64,000 nt of DNA, from NCBI GenBank assembly GCA_003260025.2, contig QFZU02000037.1, positions 1 through 64,000 of the forward strand. The letters run 5' to 3'. The notes beneath the pieces are model-generated. The model was given only the letters and a program-made list of their open reading frames with translations, searched no databases and had not been told where the DNA came from. Made by a program: the position numbers and the translations under genes. Origin of the DNA: Microbispora triticiradicis (lineage in GTDB: Bacteria > Actinomycetota > Actinomycetes > Streptosporangiales > Streptosporangiaceae). This document shows, one piece after another, positions 43,017 through 49,700 of the stretch (position 1 is the first letter of the stretch; the number at the start of each line of letters is the position of its first letter).

Positions 43017-43916
43017 ATGATGCTTGTCACCGGAGCGACGGGGCTCAGTGGGTCGATCGTTGTCAGGGAGTTCGCGCGTCAGGGCGTTCCCGTTCGAGCG
43101 CTGGTCAGGAACCCGGACAAGGCCCGGAAGCTTCACGGGCTGCCAGGGGTGGAAGTGGTCGAAGGCGACATGCTGCGCCCCGAGACCCTGACGGCCGCTC
43201 TGCGCGGGGTGGAGCGCGTGCTCCTGATCTCCTCGCCGAGGGAGCGGATGGTGGAGACGCAGTGCGTGTTCATAGACGCGGCCAAAGCCGCGGGCGTGCC
43301 GCACATCGTGAAGTACTCCGGCAAGGAGTCCGGCGTCGGGTTCGACCCCGGCAGCTTCACGGGGACGCGCGAGCACCTGGAGATCGAGCGCCACCTGGAG
43401 GCGTCCGGCCTGGCCTGGACCCATCTGCGCCCGAGCCAGTTCATGGAGTTCTACCTGCCCGGCACCTCCACAGGTGTGGATCCGCACCGGCGGGAGCTGC
43501 GCATGTCCATCGGCGACAGCAGGCTGTCGCCCGTCGCCATCGAGGACGTCGCCAAGGTCGCGGTCGCGCTGATGACCTCCGCCGGCCACGAGGGCAGGGC
43601 GTACGACATGACCGGCCCGGAGGCGCTGACGATGAAGGAGATCGTCGAGCACATCACGGAGGCGACGGGAACCGCCTTCCGCCATGTGGAGCTGCCCTTG
43701 GACGACAAGGTGCGCGAATGGACGGAGGCGGGGACGCCCGAGCCGTCCGTACGGATCCTGCGCGAGCTGCTGGCCGAACGGAAGCGGCGTCCCGAGTCCC
43801 ACGTGCGGCTGGAGACCCTTCGGGCCTTCGGGGTGCGGCCCACGAGCTTCGCCGAGTTCGCCCGCCGCCACGCGGCGGCCTTCCTCGGGCACCCGGTTAC
43901 GACGAATGGAGGATGA
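43017..43916 (+). CDS. NmrA/NAD(P)H-binding atypical SDR
   Basis: A 299-residue NmrA-like protein: VTGATGLSGSIVVREFARQG (glycine motif), VRALVRNPDKARKL, VPHIVKYSGKESG and LRPSQFMEF. Such proteins are redox sensors or quinone oxidoreductases. An ATG at 43020 is equally possible. It is followed by a SnoaL-like protein and an HxlR regulator, a frequent actinobacterial arrangement that is probably co-transcribed. Confidence 0.87.
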   Translation: MMLVTGATGLSGSIVVREFARQGVPVRALVRNPDKARKLHGLPGVEVVEGDMLRPETLTAALRGVERVLLISSPRERMVETQCVFIDAAKAAGVPHIVKYSGKESGVGFDPGSFTGTREHLEIERHLEASGLAWTHLRPSQFMEFYLPGTSTGVDPHRRELRMSIGDSRLSPVAIEDVAKVAVALMTSAGHEGRAYDMTGPEALTMKEIVEHITEATGTAFRHVELPLDDKVREWTEAGTPEPSVRILRELLAERKRRPESHVRLETLRAFGVRPTSFAEFARRHAAAFLGHPVTTNGG

Positions 43917-43917
43917 G

Positions 43918-44313
43918 ATGAGTTCGGACCTGCATGCCGAGGAGCTCGCCGTACGGGCCCTGTTCGAGGCGACGTCGGCCGCGTGGTCGGACGGCGACGG
44001 TGACGCGTTCGCCGGCCGGTACGCGCCGGACGCCAGCGTGATCCTTCCCGGGGTCCACCTGCGGGGCAGGGACGGCATCCGGTCGGCCATGGGCGCCGCC
44101 TTCGCGGGGCCGCTGAAGGGGTCGAGGCGCGTCCACAGGCCGGAGAGCGTCCGGTTCCTCGGCCCGGACGTGGCCCTCGTGGTCACGCGGAGCGTCACCG
44201 CATTCGCGGGGGAGGAGGAGCCCCCGGCCGACGGGTGGGAACTGGCGACCTGGACGCTCATGCGGCACGGCGGCGAATGGCTGGTCGAGGCGTACCACAG
44301 CTCGCCCGGCTGA
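43918..44313 (+). CDS. SnoaL-like/NTF2-fold protein
   Basis: A 131-residue protein of the SgcJ/EcaC or SnoaL-like type: AVRALFEATSAAWSDGDGDAFAGRYAPDASVILPGVHLRGRDGI and a final WTLMRHGGEWLVEAYHSS. The fold usually forms a small hydrophobic pocket; function is unknown. The start lies 2 bases after the NmrA stop, with ATGGAGG upstream, so the two genes are co-translated. Confidence 0.87.
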   Translation: MSSDLHAEELAVRALFEATSAAWSDGDGDAFAGRYAPDASVILPGVHLRGRDGIRSAMGAAFAGPLKGSRRVHRPESVRFLGPDVALVVTRSVTAFAGEEEPPADGWELATWTLMRHGGEWLVEAYHSSPG

Positions 44314-44369
44314 GGCTTCACGCGGCATCGGACTACGGGAAAGCAAGCGTCTGCTCCGGGATGAGTAGG

Positions 44370-45023
44370 ATGAGCGACGTGACCACGGCACGCACGTACG
44401 GCGACCCCTGTGCCGCCGCGCGCGCTCTCGACCTGCTCGGCGAGCGCTGGGCGCTGATGATCGTCCGGGATCTGCTCTTCGGCCCGAAGCGCTACAGCGA
44501 CCTGCAGAGCGGCCTGCCCAACGCCAGCCCCACCGTGCTCTCGCAGCGGCTGCGCGATCTGGAGGAGGGCGGGGTGATCCGGCGGCGCAAGCTGGGCCCG
44601 CCTGCTCGCGCGTGGGTCTACGAGCTGACCGAGTGGGGCCACGACCTGGAGCCGATCCTCGTCCACCTGGGCCGATGGGGCCGTCACTCTCCCCCGAAGG
44701 AGACGACGGCACCCCTGGGGACCGATTCCCTGATGCTCGCGATGAAGAGCCACCTCGATACCGCCCGGCTGGGCGACCTCGACGCCACGTTCCTGGTCGA
44801 CGTCGGAGAAGACGTCTTCACCCTCCGCGTGTCCGGCGGCGAACTCAGGATCCGCCGGGGCGAGCCGGACCGGTGGGACGCGGCCCTGCGGACCGATCCC
44901 GCCGCCCTCAAGACCCTGGTCATCGACGGGACGCCGCCCGGCCAGGCCGGGGCAGAGCTCACCGGCGACCACGCGGCCCTCCAGCGGCTGCTGGACGCCC
45001 TTGCGGTGGGAGATGAAACGTGA
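44370..45023 (+). CDS. HxlR-family regulator with C-terminal SCP2-like domain
   Basis: A 217-residue regulator. The N-terminal HxlR winged helix (YGDPCAAARALDLLGERWALMIVRDLLFGPKRYSDLQ, LSQRLRDLEEGGVI) carries the conserved Cys. The C-terminal half (TFLVDVGEDVFTLRVSGGELRIRRGEP, ALKTLVIDG) looks like an SCP2/sterol-carrier-like sensory domain. Starts at 44361 (ATG) and 44379 (GTG) are alternatives. The stop overlaps the DinB-like gene (GTGA). Confidence 0.88.
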   Translation: MSDVTTARTYGDPCAAARALDLLGERWALMIVRDLLFGPKRYSDLQSGLPNASPTVLSQRLRDLEEGGVIRRRKLGPPARAWVYELTEWGHDLEPILVHLGRWGRHSPPKETTAPLGTDSLMLAMKSHLDTARLGDLDATFLVDVGEDVFTLRVSGGELRIRRGEPDRWDAALRTDPAALKTLVIDGTPPGQAGAELTGDHAALQRLLDALAVGDET

Positions 45024-45526
45024 GCGCGTCATCGGCGTCGAGTGAGACTTCATCCCTCCTCGGCTACCTGAACTGGAAGCGGCGGCACGTCCTCGACATG
45101 GTGGACGGCCTGGACGAGGCCGACCTCCGGCGTCCGGTCCTTCCGTCCGCCTGGACCCCGGCTGGCCTCGTCCGCCACCTCGCCATCGACGTCGAGCGTT
45201 TCTGGTTCCGCGCCGTCTTCGGCGGCGATCCCGACGCCGTGGCCTCGCTCGCCACCCCGGCGGACGCATGGCAGGTGCCCGGCGACCGGCCCGCCTCGGA
45301 GGTGTTCGACCTCTACCGCGAGGAGACGGCGCGCGCCGACGAGGTGATCGCCTCCAGTGCCCCGGACCAGGCGCCGCGCTGGTGGCCGGACTACCGCGAC
45401 GACGAGCCGCCAAGCGACCTGCGTGAGGCGATCCTCCATGTCCTCGTCGAGACGGCGACGCACGCCGGCCACCTCGACGCGGTCCGCGAACTGATCGACG
45501 GCAAACAGTTCCTCGTCCTGGACTGA
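45020..45526 (+). CDS. DinB/DUF664-family protein
   Basis: A 168-residue four-helix protein with the DinB/DUF664 pattern: LLGYLNWKRRHVLDMVDGLDEADLRRP, PAGLVRHLAIDVERFWF and HVLVETATHAGHLDAVRELIDG. The His residues in these helices would form the metal site, as in mycothiol- or bacillithiol-dependent S-transferases. It is co-translated with the HxlR regulator. Exact reaction unknown. Confidence 0.88.
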   Translation: MSASSASSETSSLLGYLNWKRRHVLDMVDGLDEADLRRPVLPSAWTPAGLVRHLAIDVERFWFRAVFGGDPDAVASLATPADAWQVPGDRPASEVFDLYREETARADEVIASSAPDQAPRWWPDYRDDEPPSDLREAILHVLVETATHAGHLDAVRELIDGKQFLVLD

Positions 45527-45542
45527 CCGCCCCGCGAGGGTT

Positions 45543-45890
45543 CTATCGAGCGCGGCCGAGCAGCAGTTCCATCCACAGTGGGCGCATCCGCGCGTACGGC
45601 AGGCGTTCGGTCTCGCGGATCTCCGGCCGACCGTCGCTCCGGTCCGTACGGCGGACGAACAGCAGCCCGCCGGAGGCACACAGTTCGTACGCCAGCGGCG
45701 AGCAGGCGTCGCAGGTGTGGGCGACGACCCGGACAGAGACACTGCGCCGGGTTTCGCGCATCCACCGGATCACGACATGACCGGGCTGCTCAGGAGCCAC
45801 GTGCAACCCCGGACAGGCGTCTTCAAACTGGCTGAGGGCTTCGAGCGCCCGGACGGCGGATGCTCTCAGGGCAGATGGCGCTGCACTCAT
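45543..45890 (-). CDS. Small unknown protein next to a DUF5919 regulator
   Basis: A 115-residue soluble protein with no recognised domain. Visible are a Cys pair in HTCDACSPLAYELC, an Arg-rich RWMRETRRSVSVRVV and a GGLLFVRRT strand. Its ATG overlaps the stop of the upstream small gene (ATGA), so the two are made together. The pair is divergent from the HTH/DUF5919 gene, which probably controls them. Confidence 0.65.
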   Translation of the reverse strand: MSAAPSALRASAVRALEALSQFEDACPGLHVAPEQPGHVVIRWMRETRRSVSVRVVAHTCDACSPLAYELCASGGLLFVRRTDRSDGRPEIRETERLPYARMRPLWMELLLGRAR

Positions 45891-46114
45891 CGGGGTGGCA
45901 GCTCCGCAGCGAGCCGCTCTTGGTCGCGGAGCTGTTCACCGAGTTGGTGCGTGTCGTCCCCGTCGATCGTGTGACTCAGCCCATGGTCCAACTCCACGTC
46001 AGTGAGCTGCCGATTGCGCGTCGCCCAGAGGCGATCTGCGGAGCTTCGCCAGATTGTCCACCCGGGGAACGCGGCCTGCAGTTCCTTCAAGGTCGTCGTC
46101 GTACGCATAGCCAC
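45887..46114 (-). CDS. Small unknown protein, divergent from the DUF5919 regulator
   Basis: A 75-residue protein. The N-terminal TTTLKELQAAFPGWTIWRSSADRLWATR forms a compact, conserved-looking segment; the rest is charged (LGEQLRDQERLAAELPPR). No function is known. It is the first gene of a two-gene unit, divergent from the HTH/DUF5919 regulator and sharing its promoter region. Confidence 0.7.
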   Translation of the reverse strand: MAMRTTTTLKELQAAFPGWTIWRSSADRLWATRNRQLTDVELDHGLSHTIDGDDTHQLGEQLRDQERLAAELPPR

Positions 46115-46147
46115 AGGGTGACGTTCGGTATTGGATCGTTTACACTC

Positions 46148-46160
46148 CGTCCTTAGGACG
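46148..46160. promoter_or_regulatory. Palindrome CGTCCT-T-AGGACG with nearby half-sites
   Basis: A perfect 13-bp palindrome in the divergent promoter region. Related half-sites are GGACGT near 46165 and ACGTCCT near 46190 and 46199. A rightward promoter GTGACG-N17-TACACT (46118-46146) ends just before it. Likely autoregulatory site of the HTH/DUF5919 protein. Confidence 0.55.
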
Positions 46161-46223
46161 TGCGGGACGTTTTACGTTGCCGCTCAGATACGTCCTCAAC
46201 GTCCTCCCGATTCGAGGTCGCGC

Positions 46224-46982
46224 GTGTCAAACGACTCTCTACGGCAAGCAATGACCGATGCGAGACTTACCGAAAGGGACCTCGCATTGCGGTGCGAGGT
46301 GGACATCAAGACGGTGTCCCGCTGGCTGGCTGACGAAGCGCGTGTCCCGCACCCGCGTCACCGGTGGGCGGCGGCCGATGCTCTGGGGGTGGATGAGTCC
46401 GTGTTATGGCCCGAGGCGATACGGAACACAGTCAAGATCGGACCTGATCGTGAGATTGCCACGGTCTACCCCTACCGTTCCGCCTGTCCTAAGAGCGTGT
46501 GGCGGACGCTGATTACTGAAGCACAGTCGCACATCACCATTGCCGGGTACACGAACTACTTCCTCTGGCTGGAACACCCCAACCTGGCCAAAGTTCTCAA
46601 GCGCAAGGCCGAGCAGGGCTGCAAGATCCGATTTTTGATCGGCGATCCCGACAGCGACGTGACCCGCCACCGGGAGGCCATCGAAGCGGTGCCCCTGACG
46701 GTGTCCACCCGCATCCGCATCACCCTTGCCGAGTTGGAGCAACTCAAGGGCGTGTCCGGAATCGAGGCGCGTTTCGGAGACGAGCACATCGCCATGTCGG
46801 TGTTCCAGTTCGACGCCGAGATGCTCGTCACCCCACACTTGGCCAAGTTGGTCGGCCATGACTCGCCGATGCTGCACCTCAAGCGCTACCAGGACGACGG
46901 CCTCTACGACCGCTTCGCGTACCACGTAGACGAGCTGTGGTCGGCCGGCCGAAACATTTGGCAAGGCCCAACTTCGAGGTGA
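46224..46982 (+). CDS. HTH regulator with C-terminal DUF5919 domain
   Basis: A 252-residue protein. The N-terminal XRE-like HTH has LRQAMTDARLTERDLALRCEVDIKTVSRWL and VPHPRHRWAAADALGVDE. The C-terminal DUF5919 domain has SHITIAGYTNYFLWLEHPNL, CKIRFLIGDPDSDVTRHRE and the conserved end LKRYQDDGLYDRFAYHVDELW. The domain is PLD-like in layout, but the nuclease HxK motif is not seen. The GTG start follows GAGG. It is next to two divergent small genes and upstream of the EACC1/caspase genes. Confidence 0.82.
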   Translation: MSNDSLRQAMTDARLTERDLALRCEVDIKTVSRWLADEARVPHPRHRWAAADALGVDESVLWPEAIRNTVKIGPDREIATVYPYRSACPKSVWRTLITEAQSHITIAGYTNYFLWLEHPNLAKVLKRKAEQGCKIRFLIGDPDSDVTRHREAIEAVPLTVSTRIRITLAELEQLKGVSGIEARFGDEHIAMSVFQFDAEMLVTPHLAKLVGHDSPMLHLKRYQDDGLYDRFAYHVDELWSAGRNIWQGPTSR

Positions 46983-47295
46983 ACCTCGCCCGCGGGTCAA
47001 CGCACGCGCCAGGAATTGCCTCCACTCGTGTCGTCCATCTGGTCGCTTCACGAGGCAAAACCCAGACTCCAGGCCGCAGGAGAGCTTGCTCCTCCGTTCC
47101 CGCCGCTGCTAAGGGCGGTCGTGACCCTGATGCCAGCTTTTGGAACTTAAGACCCTCCTGTACACGACCCGCCTCAATACGGGCATAAGGCCCAAGGTGC
47201 AGTATACAGGGCGTAGCCGTAGTACCGTACTTTATGGCATCGAATAGCTCTATGTAGTGGTAACATCTTCTCCCTCTGCCGCACCGGAGGTGAAG
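46983..47295. other. Intergenic region upstream of the EACC1/caspase pair
   Basis: About 310 bases without a supportable gene. The right part (from about 47160) becomes AT-richer and includes TATACA and TACTTTATGG segments that could be promoter elements. It marks the left boundary of the low-GC insert. No inverted or direct repeats typical of a transposon end were recognised. Confidence 0.6.
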
Positions 47296-47643
47296 GTGAC
47301 CACGCTCAGCATTCGTGTAACGGGTCTAGGGTCCGACGAAGAGCTTCGTTCGCTGTATGAATGGCTCCTTCGGGAACCGGGTATTCGTCAGCATACGCAG
47401 ATGCGACTGGTGCCGAAGGAATCGCGTCCCGGCGATATGGGGGACGTCCTGGATCTGATCTCCTTGTTAGTGGCGACTGGGCTGCAACTTCCCAGCCTTG
47501 CGACATCGTTGACGGTATGGAGAAGTACTCGCCGGCGTAAATTGCCACTCACAATCGCAAAGGGCGATGTAACGATCACGATACCGGATGGAGATTCGGA
47601 AACTGCGCTCAAAATGCTTGAAGCCCTCATGGATGAAGATTGA
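47296..47643 (+). CDS. EACC1 domain protein (effector-associated constant component 1)
   Basis: A 115-residue protein matching EACC1, a small constant component encoded beside diverse effectors in bacterial conflict systems. It reads TTLSIRVTGLGSDEELRSLYEWLL, then a hydrophobic LISLLVATGLQLPSLATSLTVW helix and KGDVTITIPDGDSETALKMLEALMDED. The GTG at 47296 has GGAGG 5 bases upstream; GTG 47257 and 47290 are alternatives. Its TGA overlaps the TTG start of the caspase fusion, so the two are coupled. Proposed role is an adaptor or sensor that couples a trigger to the effector; this is known only by genomic association. Confidence 0.8.
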   Translation: MTTLSIRVTGLGSDEELRSLYEWLLREPGIRQHTQMRLVPKESRPGDMGDVLDLISLLVATGLQLPSLATSLTVWRSTRRRKLPLTIAKGDVTITIPDGDSETALKMLEALMDED

Positions 47644-49253
47644 GCCTGCCTGATCCATTACAGTCGCGCGCTGTCCTAATTGGCGTTAGCGGCTATGAGC
47701 ATCTTACCCCGTTGCCTGCCGTATCCAACAATTTGACAGCAATAGAAGAGTTACTTCTAGCGCCAGATTTGTGTGGGATGCCTGCAGGGCACGTAACTGT
47801 GGTTCACAACCCATGCGACATCCGTGATTTGGTTCATCCGGTACGTGAGGCGGTCGAGGAAGCGCGAGACATGCTCCTCGTGTACTACGCTGGCCATGGG
47901 CTTGTTGATCCTACCGGCGAGGGCCTCCTATTATCCACGGCGTCGTCAGAACGCCATCACACCTACCTCTCAGTGAACTATGGGTACATACGCTCTCAGC
48001 TTGAGGTAAGCCCAGCTCGCCGCATTATTGTTATTCTTGACTGCTGCTTTAGCGGCCGGGCTCTGAACTATATGAGGCCTGAGGATGCGCCTGCCATTCA
48101 ACTCGCCGATGCGGCCGAACTGAGCGGTGTCTACCTCATGGCGGCATCCTCCGAGAATCAACCGGCAGAGTCAGGTGAAACGTATACTGCATTTTCAGGA
48201 GAGTTCATCAGGCTAGTTCGAGAAGGTATCCCGGGGGCCTCAAACCTGCTAAGTCTAGATACCTTATTTGATCATATAAAAATTGCGCTCGGTGATGTTG
48301 GTCGCCAGACTCCGCAGCGACGGGAAAAGGATAGTGGGGGTGCGCTTCCTATATTTCGGAATCGCGCCTACGGTAAATCGACAGGACCGATCGAGGAAGA
48401 GCGCTTCGGCGCGCCAGTGAATGTTTCCGTGGGTCGCCTTTTCGCTGACAGGCGAAAACTTTATGATGCTGCCGTTCACCGACAGTTGCGGGCAGGAATT
48501 TGCGGCACCGCTAAGCGTGGAGGAGCGGAATCTATCGTTATTTCCGGGGGTTACAAGGACGACGAGGACTATGGCGATGTTATCTTTTACACCGGCCATG
48601 GAGGCCGCGATCCCAATACGGGAGTGCAGGTAGAGGATCAGGAGGTAACTGATAGCGGTAACGCTGCATTAGTGCAAAGTATGACGACAGGTATGCCTGT
48701 TCGAGTCATCAGGGGCGCCGGGGGTAGTGAGGAATTTTCGCCTGCGACTGGTTATAGCTACGATGGCTTGTACGGTGTAACTGATTATTGGACCAAGGTC
48801 GGTGTCGACGGTTACAAGATACTGCAGTTCCGTTTGGAGAAGTACAACGAATTTCCTGCACAGATTTCCGCGCTGCGGCCGAACTCTGGTAGGTGGGCTC
48901 GAATTGCCGATGGTATTTACGCGGATAGGGTGCTAGTTTCTGAGCTTAGAAGTTTATACGAATATTCGTGCCAGATTTGTTCAGCGGTATTGGAGTTGCC
49001 GGGCGGCTCGCGACTTGCCGCTGTCATACATATCAAGGAATTACAGGATCCCCACCGAGGCCCCGATGTGCTCGCCAACATGCTGTGCCTCTGTCTGAAT
49101 CACATGGAACTCTTTCGACTTGGTGCAGTGATCATCAGGGATGACTTCACCGTGGTCGATCAAGTGAGTCGCGAAGAGGTTGGTCAATTGACCATTAGGC
49201 ACTCGATAGGACTTGAGTATCTCAAGTATCATCGCGATCGCCATGCCCTATAG
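47640..49253 (+). CDS. Caspase (EACC1-associated)-SRA/YDG-HNH fusion protein
   Basis: A 537-residue, three-domain protein. Residues about 10-240 form a caspase-like protease with His86 (YYAGHGL) and Cys136 (ILDCCFSG). Residues about 256-402 form an SRA-YDG domain (GRLFADRRKLYDAAVHRQL, GGYKDDEDYGDVIFYTGHGG, YSYDGLYGV), which in relatives flips and reads 5-methyl- or hydroxymethylcytosine. Residues about 440-500 form an HNH nuclease with a CxxC (C444, C447), His464, Asn480 and CLCLNH (His488); the His that normally follows His488 is Met. The DNA is markedly lower in GC than the flanks. The TTG start overlaps the EACC1 stop. Probable role: defence against DNA carrying modified cytosine, with abortive proteolysis. 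Confidence 0.85.
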   Translation: MSLPDPLQSRAVLIGVSGYEHLTPLPAVSNNLTAIEELLLAPDLCGMPAGHVTVVHNPCDIRDLVHPVREAVEEARDMLLVYYAGHGLVDPTGEGLLLSTASSERHHTYLSVNYGYIRSQLEVSPARRIIVILDCCFSGRALNYMRPEDAPAIQLADAAELSGVYLMAASSENQPAESGETYTAFSGEFIRLVREGIPGASNLLSLDTLFDHIKIALGDVGRQTPQRREKDSGGALPIFRNRAYGKSTGPIEEERFGAPVNVSVGRLFADRRKLYDAAVHRQLRAGICGTAKRGGAESIVISGGYKDDEDYGDVIFYTGHGGRDPNTGVQVEDQEVTDSGNAALVQSMTTGMPVRVIRGAGGSEEFSPATGYSYDGLYGVTDYWTKVGVDGYKILQFRLEKYNEFPAQISALRPNSGRWARIADGIYADRVLVSELRSLYEYSCQICSAVLELPGGSRLAAVIHIKELQDPHRGPDVLANMLCLCLNHMELFRLGAVIIRDDFTVVDQVSREEVGQLTIRHSIGLEYLKYHRDRHAL

Positions 49254-49369
49254 GGGTTGATGTCGGTACGCAGGGCTGATCACCCTTATGGGCTAGTGGT
49301 GCAGTGCGGCCTCTTGTTTGCGCTTAGCCCTGATGGTAGTACGGCAAGAACGCCGAGCTGTCGGTTTCG

Positions 49370-49537
49370 TTCGGTTCGAGATGAGCTGTTGGTTACTTCG
49401 CAATTGTCTGGTTCGTCGGTCGTGGTTCGCTGTTTCTGCAGCAGCACCATGACGACGGTTCCTACGATGGATTCGCCTATCACGTAATCGATGCTTGGTT
49501 AGACGGCAAAATCTGGACGGGCACCGCTGCGGGATAA
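49370..49537 (+). pseudogene. Frameshifted remnant of a second DUF5919 regulator C-terminus
   Basis: Two short pieces in different frames match the end of the DUF5919 protein at 46224-46982. RDELLVTSQL corresponds to AEMLVTPHL, and HHDDGSYDGFAYHVIDAWLDGKIWTG corresponds by position to the YQDDGLYDRFAYHVDELW end. The bases differ substantially, so it is an old paralogue rather than a fresh duplication. It lies directly after the caspase fusion, in a 447-bp stretch otherwise without a gene. Confidence 0.65.
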
Positions 49538-49700
49538 CCTGACCTACGATGTGCCTTAAGTTCCGCGCAGTCGGCCGAGTCTGGAGGGTCCATTAGGTTG
49601 AGCCCTCTCATGATCGCATCGTTGAAGTTTTTGGCGCGTTCCACATACGATGATCGCTTGCGGTGCGCCTGCAGCGCAAACCTAGCCACAAGGACATGTA

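Noticed and set aside
49257-49487. 76-codon forward frame after the caspase fusion
   Set aside because: It contains pieces of the decayed DUF5919 tail with the frame broken; not a gene in its own right.
49480-49689. 69-codon reverse frame
   Set aside because: Overlaps the DUF5919 remnant, no ribosome binding site, no recognisable family.
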